Source of the DNA: Pseudomonas poae
Lineage (GTDB): Bacteria > Pseudomonadota > Gammaproteobacteria > Pseudomonadales > Pseudomonadaceae
DNA length: 64,000 nt
Reading direction: 5' to 3'
Assembly (NCBI GenBank): GCA_028869255.1
Contig: CP110972.1
Span: forward strand, 935,001-999,000
Notes under the pieces: model-generated
Seen by the model: only the letters and a program-made list of their open reading frames with translations
What the model was told of the DNA's origin: nothing
The model's database searches: none
Made by a program: the position numbers and the translations under genes
Shown here: in pieces, positions 7,482-16,075 of the stretch
Layout of the letters: every line of letters begins with the position of its first letter
Numbering within the stretch: the stretch's first letter is position 1

Positions 7482-9308
7482 ATGAGCCAACCGCCAAATG
7501 ACATGATCACCTGGGGCAAGATGCTGCGTAAGGTGCCCGCGATTGTTCGAGCCCTTCCTCGCGTGGTGCGCGGCATGCGTGCGGCGAATGTCACTGATCC
7601 CGAACAACCGTGCGGCCTGGGCTGGCACTTTGAGCAAGCCGCCCTGCGCAACCCGGGCGGCGCCGCGTTGCTGTACAGCGATCGCGTGATCAGCTATCGC
7701 GAAGCCAACCAGCAGGCCAACCGCATTGCCCATCACTTGCAGGCGCAGGGCATCGGCAAGGGCGACGTGGTGGCGTTGTTTATCGAAAATCGTCCCGAAT
7801 TGCTGCTGAGCGTGCTGGCCGTGGCCAAGCTGGGCGGCATCTGCGCCATGCTCAATACCGCGCAAACCCACAGCGCGCTGGTGCATAGCCTGAACCTGGT
7901 GAGCCCGGTGGCGGTCGTGGTGGGCGCCGAATTGGTAGGCGCCTATCAGACCGTGCGTGACCAGGTGCAGATCCAGGCGCAGCGCACCTGGTTTGTCGCC
8001 GATCAGCAGGGTGGGGCGGTGCCCGAGGGGTATCTCGACTTGATGGCCGCAAGCGCCGAGTGCTCGCAGGACAATCCCGCCAGCACCGCGCAGATCTACT
8101 TCAACGATCCCTGTTTCTATATCTACACCTCCGGCACCACCGGCTTGCCCAAGGCCGGCATCATGAAGCACGGGCGCTGGACCAAAACCGCCGTGAGTTT
8201 CGGCAGTATCGCCCTCGACATGGGGCCGGACGATGTCCTGTATTGCACCTTGCCGCTTTACCATGCCACGGGCCTTTGCGTGTGCTGGGGCTCGGCGATT
8301 GTGGGGGCTTCGGGCTTTGCCATTCGCCGCAAATTCAGCGCCAGTCAGTTCTGGGACGATGCTCGCAAATTCAAGGCCACCACCCTCGGTTACGTGGGGG
8401 AGTTGTGCCGTTACCTGCTTGACCAGCCTGTCAGCGAAAACGACCGTGACAACCGCGTGACCAAAATGGTCGGCAATGGCCTGCGACCAGGGGTGTGGGC
8501 GCAGTTCAAGGCGCGGTATGGGGTGGAGCATATCTGCGAGTTGTACGCCGCCAGTGATGGCAACATCGGCTTTACCAACGTATTGAATTTCGACAACACC
8601 ATCGGCTTCTGCCTGCAGCACTGGGCGCTGGTGGACTATGCCCACGACAGCGGCGAGCCGATTCGCGGCAGCGATGGCTTTATGCGCAAAGTGCAAACGG
8701 GCGGGCAGGGCCTGCTGCTGGCCAGGATCGACGATAAATCGCCGTTCGATGGCTACACCGACCCGGAAAAAAACCGCAAGGTGATACTCACCGACGTGTT
8801 CGAAAAGGGCGACCGCTACTTCAACACCGGCGACTTGTTGCGCAGCATTGGCTTCGGCCATGCGCAATTCGTCGATCGCCTGGGGGATACCTATCGCTGG
8901 AAAGGCGAAAACGTCTCCACCACCGAAGTCGAGAACGTGCTGCTGCAACACCCGCAGATCGCTGAAGTGGTGGCCTATGGCGTCGAGATCGAAAACACCA
9001 ATGGCCGTGCGGGCATGGTGGCCATCACCCCGAGCGAGTCCCTGGCTGCACTGGACATGCGCGAGCTGCTGCAATTTGCCCACGGCCAGTTGCCGCACTA
9101 TGCGGTGCCGCTGTTCCTGCGGATCAAAGTGAAGATGGAAACCACCGGCACCTTCAAATACCAGAAGGTGAAACTCAAGGAAGAGGCGTTCGACCCCGAC
9201 CGGGCGGGCAATGACCCCGTGTACGCCTGGTTGCCGGGGTCGGACTGCTACGTGCCGGTGACCGGGCAATTGCTGGCGCAAATCCAGGGTGGGCAATTCC
9301 GCTATTGA
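7482..9308 (+). CDS. Long-chain acyl-CoA synthetase, FATP-like
   Basis: 608 aa AMP-forming ligase that should activate long-chain fatty acids to acyl-CoA through an acyl-adenylate. The P-loop-like motif YIYTSGTTGLPKAGIMKH is near residue 212. The later adenylation motifs follow: YNTGDLL-like (RYFNTGDLLR) near 447, then DRLGDTYRWKGENVSTTEVE near 465 and a C-terminal catalytic-Lys region (GTFKYQKVKLKEE). The motifs and spacing fit the very-long-chain/FATP (SLC27-like) branch better than FadD. AAGGA lies 9 nt before the ATG. The N-terminal 30 residues are amphipathic with no clear transmembrane helix. It stands alone between the AT-rich gap and an ankyrin gene. Confidence 0.9.
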   Translation: MSQPPNDMITWGKMLRKVPAIVRALPRVVRGMRAANVTDPEQPCGLGWHFEQAALRNPGGAALLYSDRVISYREANQQANRIAHHLQAQGIGKGDVVALFIENRPELLLSVLAVAKLGGICAMLNTAQTHSALVHSLNLVSPVAVVVGAELVGAYQTVRDQVQIQAQRTWFVADQQGGAVPEGYLDLMAASAECSQDNPASTAQIYFNDPCFYIYTSGTTGLPKAGIMKHGRWTKTAVSFGSIALDMGPDDVLYCTLPLYHATGLCVCWGSAIVGASGFAIRRKFSASQFWDDARKFKATTLGYVGELCRYLLDQPVSENDRDNRVTKMVGNGLRPGVWAQFKARYGVEHICELYAASDGNIGFTNVLNFDNTIGFCLQHWALVDYAHDSGEPIRGSDGFMRKVQTGGQGLLLARIDDKSPFDGYTDPEKNRKVILTDVFEKGDRYFNTGDLLRSIGFGHAQFVDRLGDTYRWKGENVSTTEVENVLLQHPQIAEVVAYGVEIENTNGRAGMVAITPSESLAALDMRELLQFAHGQLPHYAVPLFLRIKVKMETTGTFKYQKVKLKEEAFDPDRAGNDPVYAWLPGSDCYVPVTGQLLAQIQGGQFRY

Positions 9309-9403
9309 TTCTGCCTATGACGGCTTTTGACAAAAAAGTCATGACAGGTGGGAACTCCCCCGCGAGACTGGGCGCCTTATACAGCACAGCCAAGGAGCCC
9401 CCT

Positions 9404-9919
9404 ATGTCAGACCAGCCCAAACAAATGACCGAAGACGAAGCCGCCGAATTTGCCGAGCAGGTCTTCGACGTGGTCCGCAAAGGCGATGCCGCCATGCTCG
9501 CAGCGCTGCTGACCAAAGGCTTGCCTGCCAACTTTCGCAACCACAACGGTGACACCTTGCTGATGCTCGCGGCCTACCACGGCCACGCCGAGGCGGTAAA
9601 AGTGCTGCTGGAATTCAAGGCCGACCCGTTGATCCCCAACGACAAGAACCAATTGCCGATTGCCGGCGCGGCGTTCAAGGGCAACCTGCCCGTGGTCAAG
9701 GCGTTGATCGAAGGCGGCACGCCGGTTGAGGCTGCCTCCTCCGACGGCCGTACCGCGCTGATGATGGCGGCCATGTTTAACCGCGTCGAAATGGTCGACT
9801 ACCTGCTCGGCCAGGGCGCCAACCCCAAGGCCACCGATGCCCAGGGCGCGACGGCGCTGGCGGCGGCTCAGACCATGGGCGCAGTGGATACGGCGGCGCA
9901 GTTGCAGAAACTGGTGTAG
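9404..9919 (+). CDS. Ankyrin repeat protein
   Basis: 171 aa made of about four ankyrin repeats: NGDTLLMLAAYHGHAEAVKV, then KNQLPIAGAAFKGNLPVVKA, DGRTALMMAAMFNRVEMVDY and a last half repeat AQGATALAAAQTMG. The first 30 residues are acidic and helical. With no signal peptide it is cytoplasmic and likely mediates protein-protein contact; no partner is visible. An in-frame start at 9305 exists, but AAGGAG directly before the ATG at 9404 decides the start. Probably cotranscribed with the next gene (41 bp gap). Confidence 0.9.
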   Translation: MSDQPKQMTEDEAAEFAEQVFDVVRKGDAAMLAALLTKGLPANFRNHNGDTLLMLAAYHGHAEAVKVLLEFKADPLIPNDKNQLPIAGAAFKGNLPVVKALIEGGTPVEAASSDGRTALMMAAMFNRVEMVDYLLGQGANPKATDAQGATALAAAQTMGAVDTAAQLQKLV

Positions 9920-9960
9920 GCTTTGCGCCCTCAAAAACCAGCCCGCTACAGGATCGCCCC

Positions 9961-10491
9961 ATGAAAACCGCCCTCGTCGAACTTATCAGCAAAATCAGCG
10001 CCGGGGTCATGGGCGAGGACGAAGTGGCGCGCATCGCCGATGAAGCCGCCCAGGCCTACGCCGACCCGGTGGCGTTCCTGGCGGCCAACCCGGATATCAA
10101 CTACGACGACAGCTTTCCCATTCCGCTGGGGGAGTGGGTGGTGGTGGGCAGCCTGCCGGACACCGTGCTGTTCCAGGCCGACACCTATGGCGACCTGTTT
10201 GCGCAAATCGTCGCTTCGTTTGGCCCTGGGGTCGCGTTCAACCTCAAGCCCAAGCAACTGGCCAAGACCGAAGACCTTACCGCGCTCAATCGTATCCAGA
10301 TCCAGATGAGCGCCCTGAGCCCGGAAGACGGCGGCTATGTGCTGCTTAACTTCAGCCAGTTGCTGGATGACGAGATTCAGGCCGTGCTGGTGTACGGCAA
10401 TGATCTGCCACGCGTGCTGGCGCTGTGCGCTGAAGTCGGCATCAAGGCCGAGCCTTCCCTGGAGGCACTGAAGGTCGCTGTCCACGTCTGA
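9961..10491 (+). CDS. Conserved hypothetical protein, 176 aa
   Basis: A soluble acidic protein with no signal peptide and no membrane segment. I do not recognise a domain. The middle (SFPIPLGEWVVVGSLPDTVLFQ) looks like a beta-rich core and the ends are helical. It follows the ankyrin gene by 41 bp in the same direction, so the two may be an operon. The reading frame is well supported by codon bias along its full length. Confidence 0.75.
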   Translation: MKTALVELISKISAGVMGEDEVARIADEAAQAYADPVAFLAANPDINYDDSFPIPLGEWVVVGSLPDTVLFQADTYGDLFAQIVASFGPGVAFNLKPKQLAKTEDLTALNRIQIQMSALSPEDGGYVLLNFSQLLDDEIQAVLVYGNDLPRVLALCAEVGIKAEPSLEALKVAVHV

Positions 10492-10558
10492 AATAAAACG
10501 GAACCCCTGCCAGGGCTGACTATCCTAAAAGGGCATGCCCTCACTTAGGAGCGACACC

Positions 10559-10750
10559 ATGGGTTCCACTTTCAATGGCTTGGTCGGGCTGATCATCCTG
10601 GCGCTGGATATCTGGGCGATCTTCAATGTATTCAAAAGCGGCGCGAGCACCGGGGCCAAGGTGCTCTGGATCCTGCTGATCCTGTTGCTGCCGGTATTGG
10701 GCCTGATCATCTGGGCTATCGCCGGGCCGCGAGGTAACGTGCGGATCTAA
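10559..10750 (+). CDS. Small PLDc_N-domain membrane protein
   Basis: 63 aa with two hydrophobic helices (LVGLIILALDIWAIFNVF and VLWILLILLLPVLGLIIWAI) joined by a polar turn containing SGAS. This is the PLDc_N pattern found alone in small proteins or at the N-terminus of cardiolipin synthases. No phospholipase domain is present, so no catalysis is implied. TAGGAG lies 7 nt before the ATG at 10559, which rules out the earlier in-frame ATG at 10535. Confidence 0.85.
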   Translation: MGSTFNGLVGLIILALDIWAIFNVFKSGASTGAKVLWILLILLLPVLGLIIWAIAGPRGNVRI

Positions 10751-10766
10751 GCGTGGACACCGTAAA

Positions 10767-10857
10767 GGTGGGGCGGGCGTGCTCGTGAATGCGGTGTATC
10801 AGTCTCAGATGTTTTGACTGACACACGGCATTCGCCGGCAAGCCCGCTCCCACATTG
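10767..10857. repeat. REP doublet (GTGGGAGCGGGC family, degenerate left arm)
   Basis: The left arm GGTGGGGCGGGCGTGCTCG and the right arm CGGCAAGCCCGCTCCCAC are inverted around about 50 bp that includes GCGGTGTATCAGTCTCAGAT. It lies at the start of the 391-bp gap before the sulfatase gene. The remainder of that gap (10858-11141) is mixed-composition DNA in which I see no gene. Confidence 0.75.
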
Positions 10858-11141
10858 GTGTGCGGTGCTTTCGCTGATTTGTATTTCGAAATATTCGCTG
10901 CACAGAATTTTCACATCCCATCCAAGACAATCCGACCCGCTTCGACCCCCTGCCAAGGCTCTATCTCAACAGCCATTAAAGGCGGGGCAGCGGTGCTCGT
11001 TCAGTAATTAATAGCCTTGCCGGCTTTGATCGGGCACCATTTGCGCCACCGCGTTAACCGCCTACCCCAGCCAGCCTGGGCGAGGGACGGACGCCACCGC
11101 TTTATTTCGTAACTTAAACTTCCAATGGGTCCTGAAACGAC

Positions 11142-13229
11142 ATGGCAAACCCGGACGCCCTGAGTCAGCAGCGAGCTTCTAATCGCCTGCTGCAACCGAC
11201 CGTCAAATCCCATCTGGCGTACACACTGCTCTGCGCACTGGTCATGATGGTGATGTTCTCCCTGCTGCGCCTGGCGCTGCTGGTCTACAACCGCGAGATG
11301 ATCCTCGATACACCGGCCTCGACCTTTCTGGAAGCGTTCGCCAACGGCCTGCGCCTGGACCTGCGCCTGGTGGTGTACCTGATCATTCCGCTGTTGCTGG
11401 CACTGTTTAGTGTGCGGGCCATGGCTGCACGGGGGTTCTTTCGTTTTTGGCTGACCGTTGCGTCCAGCATCGCCCTGTTCCTGGGCCTGATGGAAATGGA
11501 CTTCTATCGCGAGTTTCACCAACGCCTCAACGGCCTGGTGTTCCAGTATGTGAAGGAAGACCCGAAAACCGTGATGAGCATGCTCTGGTACGGTTTCCCG
11601 GTGGTGCGCTACCTGTTGGCCTGGGCCGTGGGCACGCTGATCCTGAGCATCGCGTTCAAAGGCGCCGACCGCGCCACCCGCCCGCGTGGCCCGTTCAGCG
11701 GTGGCAGCATCGGCACCCGCCAAGTGGCGCCGTGGTACAGCCGGATTGCGGTGTTCGTGGTCTGCCTGCTGATCGCCGTGGTCGCTGCGCGTGGCACCCT
11801 GCGCCAAGGCCCGCCGCTGCGTTGGGGTGACGTGTACACCACCGATTCCAACTTCGCCAACCAGTTGGGCCTCAATGGCACCTTATCGCTGATCGGGGCG
11901 GCCAAGGCTCGGTTCGGTGAAGACCGCTCGAACATCTGGAAAGCCACCCTGGACCAGCCGCTGGCCACCCAGACCGTGCGCGACATGCTGGTACTGCCGC
12001 AAGAGAAGCTGGTGGATACCGACATCGCCGCCGTGCGCCGTGACTACACGCCACCGGCCGAGAAGACCCTGCCGATCAAGAACGTAGTCGTGATCCTGAT
12101 GGAAAGCTTCGCCGGTCACTCGGTAGGCGCGCTGGGTCGTCCGGGCAACATCACGCCGTCCTTCGACAAGCTGTCCAAAGAGGGCCTGCTGTTCGACCGC
12201 TTCTTCTCCAACGGCACCCACACCCACCAGGGTATGTTCGCCACCATGGCGTGTTTCCCGAACCTGCCGGGCTTTGAATACCTGATGCAGACCCCGGAAG
12301 GCAGCCACAAGCTGTCGGGTTTGCCGCAGTTGCTCAGCGCCCGTGACTTCAACGACGTGTATGTCTATAACGGCGATTTCGCCTGGGACAACCAGTCGGG
12401 CTTCTTCAGCAACCAGGGCATGACCAACTTTATCGGCCGTAACGATTTCGTCGACCCGGTGTTCTCCGACCCGACGTGGGGCGTGTCCGATCAGGACATG
12501 TTCAACCGTGGCCTGGAAGAGTTGAAAGCCCGTGAAGGCGGCAAGCCGTTCTACGCACTGCTGCAAACCCTGTCCAACCACACGCCGTACGCGTTGCCGA
12601 CCCCATTGCCAGTTGAAAAAGTCACCGACCGTGGCAGCCTCAACGAGCATTTGACGGCCATGCGTTACTCCGACTGGGCCCTGGGCCAGTTCTTTGAAAA
12701 GGCCCGCAAGGAGCCGTACTTCAAGGAAACCCTGTTCGTGATCGTCGGCGACCACGGCTTCGGCAACGAACAGCAGATTACCGAAATGGACCTGGGCCGC
12801 TTCAACGTGCCGATGCTGATGATTGCACCGGGCATGCAAGAGAAGTTCGGCGAGCGTGACCACACCGTGGGCACCCAGATCGACATCGTACCGACCATCA
12901 TGGGCCGCCTCGGGGGCGACACCTTGCACCAGTGCTGGGGCCGCGACCTGCTGAACCTGCCGGAAGGCGACAAGGGTTTTGGCGTGATCAAGCCGTCGGG
13001 CAGCGACCAGACCGTCGCGCTGGTCACCGCCGACCGTATCCTGGTACTGCCCAAGGAGATGCCACCGAAGCTGTGGGAATACGAGCTGGGTGCCAACCCG
13101 ACCGGCAAAGTGATTCCAGAGTCGCCGGACGAGGCTGCGTTGAAGCAGAAACTCGAGTCGTTCCTGCAAACGGCTACCAAGAGCCTGTTGGATAACACCG
13201 CGGGTGTAGTCAACGGCAAGCCGGACTAA
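11142..13229 (+). CDS. LTA-synthase-family phosphoglycerol transferase/sulfatase
   Basis: 695 aa inner-membrane protein. Hydrophobic helices occupy roughly residues 24-46, 75-95, 103-122, 155-175 and 200-220, and a large periplasmic sulfatase-fold domain runs from about 300 to 650. Conserved metal and catalytic residues of the LtaS family are visible: Glu in ILMESFAGHSVG near 318, the nucleophile Thr region NGTHTHQGMFAT near 357, and DH in GDHGFGNE near 535. In Gram-negatives these enzymes move phosphoglycerol or phosphoethanolamine onto glycans or lipids; the acceptor here is unknown. The ribosome site is weak. A strong terminator follows. Confidence 0.88.
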   Translation: MANPDALSQQRASNRLLQPTVKSHLAYTLLCALVMMVMFSLLRLALLVYNREMILDTPASTFLEAFANGLRLDLRLVVYLIIPLLLALFSVRAMAARGFFRFWLTVASSIALFLGLMEMDFYREFHQRLNGLVFQYVKEDPKTVMSMLWYGFPVVRYLLAWAVGTLILSIAFKGADRATRPRGPFSGGSIGTRQVAPWYSRIAVFVVCLLIAVVAARGTLRQGPPLRWGDVYTTDSNFANQLGLNGTLSLIGAAKARFGEDRSNIWKATLDQPLATQTVRDMLVLPQEKLVDTDIAAVRRDYTPPAEKTLPIKNVVVILMESFAGHSVGALGRPGNITPSFDKLSKEGLLFDRFFSNGTHTHQGMFATMACFPNLPGFEYLMQTPEGSHKLSGLPQLLSARDFNDVYVYNGDFAWDNQSGFFSNQGMTNFIGRNDFVDPVFSDPTWGVSDQDMFNRGLEELKAREGGKPFYALLQTLSNHTPYALPTPLPVEKVTDRGSLNEHLTAMRYSDWALGQFFEKARKEPYFKETLFVIVGDHGFGNEQQITEMDLGRFNVPMLMIAPGMQEKFGERDHTVGTQIDIVPTIMGRLGGDTLHQCWGRDLLNLPEGDKGFGVIKPSGSDQTVALVTADRILVLPKEMPPKLWEYELGANPTGKVIPESPDEAALKQKLESFLQTATKSLLDNTAGVVNGKPD

Positions 13230-13247
13230 TTAACCGGCCATAAAAAA

Positions 13248-13275
13248 AGAGGCCCTTGAAGGGCCTCTTTTTTTG
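13248..13275. terminator. Rho-independent terminator after the sulfatase gene
   Basis: Stem AAGAGGCCCTT / AAGGGCCTCTT with almost no loop, preceded by AAAAAA and followed by TTTTTT, so it can act in both directions. The convergent DUF3309 gene ends just beyond it. Confidence 0.9.
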
Positions 13276-13283
13276 TCCGGTAT

Positions 13284-13436
13284 TTATATCCGACCCAGCA
13301 ACAGCAGCACCAGCAGTACCACCAGGACAACGCCCAGGATACCCGACGGGCCGTAACCCCAGTTGCGCGAGTGAGGGAACACTGGCAAACCGCCGACCAG
13401 CAGGAGAATCAGGATGATGATTAGAATGAGGCTCAT
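13284..13436 (-). CDS. DUF3309 small membrane protein
   Basis: 50 aa, too short for most ORF callers. The N-terminus MSLILIIILILLLVGGLPVF is a hydrophobic helix, followed by the family hallmark PHSRNWGYGPSG and a second helix (LGVVLVVLLVLLLLGRI). This pattern is DUF3309. The role is unknown; it is a two-helix inner-membrane protein. The ribosome site AAGGAAA precedes the ATG. Confidence 0.88.
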   Translation of the reverse strand: MSLILIIILILLLVGGLPVFPHSRNWGYGPSGILGVVLVVLLVLLLLGRI

Positions 13437-13766
13437 GTTTTATTTCCTTATAGGCCTTCTGTAAAGACCGGTTATTTAACGATAGGCCCGTCTGTTTTTA
13501 AATCGGACGCCTTAACAACTCCGACTCTGCCACTTCGCAGAAAATTCCCTGTTTTTTTAAAGCATTTCGCGCACTTGCTTATTTCTTTTAATGCGCTCGC
13601 AAATCCTTCTTATTAGTTGAAAAAGATTGAACTTAGGCTGTCACCAGGTATCCGACCCGGCCGCTGGTTTGCCTGGGGCATTCATCAATCTGATGGTGCG
13701 TGGGTGCGGGAAAAACCTTCGCTACACTGCCGATCACTTCTTCTGTGAACCACAAGGCTACTTCCT
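13437..13766. other. 330-bp AT-rich intergenic region
   Basis: It lies between the divergent DUF3309 and SDR genes. Several T-tracts occur (TTTTTTTAAAG near 13553 and ATTTCTTTTAATG near 13580), and composition is clearly AT-richer than the surrounding genes. It probably contains both promoters. No small reading frame with a ribosome site is evident. Confidence 0.5.
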
Positions 13767-14582
13767 ATGCAAAATCGCATGATGATCACTGGCGCCGGGT
13801 CCGGCCTGGGTCGTGAAATCGCTCTGCGCTGGGCTCGTGAGGGCTGGCAATTGGCCTTGTCGGACGTCAGTGAGCCGGGCCTGCAGGACACCCTCAGACG
13901 GGTGCGCGAAGCGGGGGGCGATGGCTTTATTCAGCGCTGCGACGTGCGCGACTACAGCCAGCTCACTGCGTTTGCCCAGGCTTGCGAGGTCAAGTTGGGG
14001 GGCATTGATGTGATCGTCAACAATGCCGGCGTGGCCTCGGGTGGGTTTTTTGCCGAGTTGTCGCTGGAGGATTGGGACTGGCAGATCGCAATCAACCTGA
14101 TGGGGGTGGTCAAGGGGTGCAAGGCGTTCCTGCCGCTGCTGGAACAGAGCAAGGGTCGGATCATCAACATTGCGTCGATGGCCGCCTTGATGCAGGGGCC
14201 GGCGATGAGTAACTACAACGTGGCCAAGGCCGGTGTGGTGGCGTTGTCGGAGAGTTTGTTGGTGGAGCTCAAGCAGCAGGAGATTGGGGTGCATGTGGTA
14301 TGCCCGTCGTTCTTCCAGACCAATTTGCTGGATTCCTTTCGGGGGCCGACCCCGGCGATGAAGGCGCAGGTGGGTAAGTTGCTTGAGAGTTCGCCGATTT
14401 CGGCGGGGGATATTGCCGATTACATCTATCAGCGGGTGGCGGAGGGGGAGTTTATGATTTTGCCGCATGAGCAGGGGAGGATGGCTTGGGCGTTGAAACA
14501 GAAGAATCCGCAGTTGTTGTATGACGAGATGACGGTGATGGCGGACAAGATGCGGGCTAAGGCTCAGGCGGTTAGGGGGTGA
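13767..14582 (+). CDS. SDR family NAD(P)-dependent oxidoreductase
   Basis: 271 aa short-chain dehydrogenase. The Rossmann glycine motif (TGAGSGLGREIA) starts at residue 6, the NNAGVASGG motif is near 88, and the catalytic Ser region (IINIASMAAL) is near 132. The active-site Tyr-x-x-x-Lys is YNVAKAG, with Tyr near 150. The substrate is unknown; the C-terminal tail resembles the acyl-/retinol-type classical SDRs of Pseudomonas. The gene stands alone, with the long inverted repeat immediately downstream. Codon use at its 3' end (many GGGGG runs) is less constrained than at the 5' end. Confidence 0.92.
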   Translation: MQNRMMITGAGSGLGREIALRWAREGWQLALSDVSEPGLQDTLRRVREAGGDGFIQRCDVRDYSQLTAFAQACEVKLGGIDVIVNNAGVASGGFFAELSLEDWDWQIAINLMGVVKGCKAFLPLLEQSKGRIINIASMAALMQGPAMSNYNVAKAGVVALSESLLVELKQQEIGVHVVCPSFFQTNLLDSFRGPTPAMKAQVGKLLESSPISAGDIADYIYQRVAEGEFMILPHEQGRMAWALKQKNPQLLYDEMTVMADKMRAKAQAVRG

Positions 14583-14590
14583 GTTTTTTT

Positions 14591-14851
14591 GGGGTATATC
14601 CGTTATTTGGGTGATGGCGGATATTGGTTTCGCTCTTACAGCGAGTCACTTTGGAAAAGAGCCCCAAAGTAACCAAAGGGCTCTTGCCCCACCACTCGGC
14701 ACCTCGCTTAGGCTCGGTGTGCCCGCACGCAGACTTGAATCCGTGGGCCGCCGCGATGGGCCATCCTTGGCCCAGCGCGGCTAACCCGGCGTCCTGCCGG
14801 GTTACCCACGGATTCAAGCCCGCGTGCGGCCAGCGTGGTTAATGGGGCGCC
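14591..14851. repeat. Left arm of a long inverted repeat
   Basis: About 261 bp. It is near-identical, in reverse complement, to 15175-15438; long exact blocks include CCGTTATTTGGGTGATGG and GATGGGCCATCCTTGGCCCA. The arm itself contains a smaller palindrome (CTTGAATCCGTGGG ... CCCACGGATTCAAG), so each arm can fold alone and the two arms can pair with each other. It starts 8 bp after the SDR stop. Confidence 0.9.
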
Positions 14852-14952
14852 TAGGATCAAGATCAAAATCAAAAGCAGAGCACGGCGGCCTAGTAGCCGA
14901 CCTGAGTGGTGTAGATCAAGAGCGGTTCGGCGTGCGCAGTGGGGTGCTTTTC

Positions 14953-15054
14953 TGTGGGAGCTGGCTTGTCGGGTCGCCGCATCGCTGCGATACAGGCACC
15001 TCGGTACATCAGGCAAACCAAGTCGATGCCATCGCAGGCAAGCCAGCTCCCACA
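14953..15054. repeat. REP doublet in the loop of the long inverted repeat
   Basis: TGTGGGAGCTGGCTTG on the left and CAAGCCAGCTCCCACA on the right form perfect inverted ends around about 70 bp. It sits in the roughly 320-bp spacer between the two long arms. Outside it, GCAGAGCACGGCGGCCT (near 14874) and AGGCCGCCGTGCTTTGC (near 15078) form another nested inverted pair. Confidence 0.85.
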
Positions 15055-15174
15055 TTTGAACCGAGGTCGGCTGTCAGGCCGCCGTGCTTTGCTTTGTTTT
15101 TGATCTGGCCCTTACATCATTACCGCTGACGAAGTCAGCGATCTTTTGATCTAGGGCTTTTGATCGTGATCTGA

Positions 15175-15438
15175 GGCGCCCCGTCAATCACGATGGCCGA
15201 ACGCAGGCTTGAATCCGTGGGCAACCCGGCAGGACGCCGGGTTAGCCGCGCTGGGCCAAGGATGGCCCATCGCGGCGGCCCACGGATTCAAGCCGGAGTG
15301 AGGGCACACCGAGCCAGAGCGAGGTGCCGAGTGATGGGGCAAGAGCCCTTTTGGTTACTTTTGGGGCTCTTTTCCAAAAGTGACCCGCTGTAAGAGCGGA
15401 ACCAATCCCAGCCATCACCCAAATAACGGATATACCCC
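15175..15438. repeat. Right arm of the long inverted repeat
   Basis: The mirror of 14591-14851, ending in CCGTTATTTGGGTGATGG read on the reverse strand. Differences between the arms are scattered single-base changes and small indels in homopolymers. The remaining 140 bp up to the csrA-like gene (15439-15579) shows no gene; it must contain that gene's promoter unless transcription enters through the repeat. Confidence 0.9.
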
Positions 15439-15579
15439 CCAACCCCACAAAGCCACCAAATGTCTGTAAGTCAAATTACCCGAAAACGTAGGCCCCGCCT
15501 GATTTAACAGCAAGCCATTGCCGCCCCCACCCCAAGCGCGCATGGTCAAGGTCCTGTCACTGACATAAGGACAACCGCC

Positions 15580-15783
15580 ATGCTGGTCTTAAGCCGCGCC
15601 GTAGGCGAAATCATCTCCATCGGCGATGACATCGCCGTCCATATCCTCGACGTCAACGGCACCCAGGTTAAATTCGGCGTAGAAGCGCCATCCGGGGTAC
15701 ACGTCCACCGCGCCGAGATCTACCAGAAAATCCTCCAGCGCCAGGGCGCCACCCCCCATCCGGTGCCCGTGCCCAACCCCTGA
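15580..15783 (+). CDS. CsrA/RsmA-family translational regulator (divergent paralogue)
   Basis: 67 aa. The protein should form the CsrA beta-sheet dimer that binds GGA-containing hairpins in mRNA leaders. It begins [10 protein letters not shown] and ends its core with [10 protein letters not shown]. Of the known RNA contacts, Leu4, Arg6 and the Arg of VHR (Arg44 in CsrA) are kept, but the second Arg of the N-terminal pair is Ala here. Compared with typical RsmA (MLILTRRVGE), it is clearly divergent and carries a Pro-rich tail (HPVPVPNP). TAAGGA precedes the ATG. It lies directly downstream of the long inverted repeat, and yheU converges on it with 5 bp between stops. Confidence 0.88.
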   Translation: MLVLSRAVGEIISIGDDIAVHILDVNGTQVKFGVEAPSGVHVHRAEIYQKILQRQGATPHPVPVPNP

Positions 15784-15788
15784 CCCCG

Positions 15789-16016
15789 TCAGTCGAACAG
15801 ATGCTTGGGCACATCGTGCTTGAGCATCAACTGGCACTGCTCGCTTTCCGGGTCGAACACGATCAATGCCTGACCTTTGGTCAGCGCCTGACGCACCCGC
15901 AATACGCGGGTTTCCAGCGGCGTTTCATCGCCGTTATCGGTGCCGTCGCGGGTCACGAAGTCTTCGATGAGGCGGGTCAGGGTGTCGACTTCAAGTGCGT
16001 CGTAGGGAATCAGCAT
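15789..16016 (-). CDS. yheU: YheU/UPF0270 family protein
   Basis: 75 aa. The family signature MLIPYDALEVDTLTRLIEDF, then GTDNGDETPLETRV and ALIVFDPESEQCQLM, is complete. The function is not established; it is a soluble small protein. It lies about 60 bp downstream of the M42 peptidase gene on the same strand and may be cotranscribed with the osmolyte operon. Its stop is 5 bp from the csrA-like stop. Confidence 0.9.
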   Translation of the reverse strand: MLIPYDALEVDTLTRLIEDFVTRDGTDNGDETPLETRVLRVRQALTKGQALIVFDPESEQCQLMLKHDVPKHLFD

Positions 16017-16075
16017 ATAAGCCTCAAGTGGAGAATCCCGGCGATGCTACTGCGCCGGGAGTTCAGTTGCCAGTC

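Noticed and set aside
7449..9296. 615-codon reverse frame opposite the acyl-CoA ligase
   Set aside because: Antisense shadow with the same skewed composition; the forward frame carries the AMP-binding motifs.
14708..15393. Several 60-115 codon frames inside the long inverted repeat
   Set aside because: They arise from the repeat sequence itself (the same peptide appears from both arms) and lack ribosome sites.
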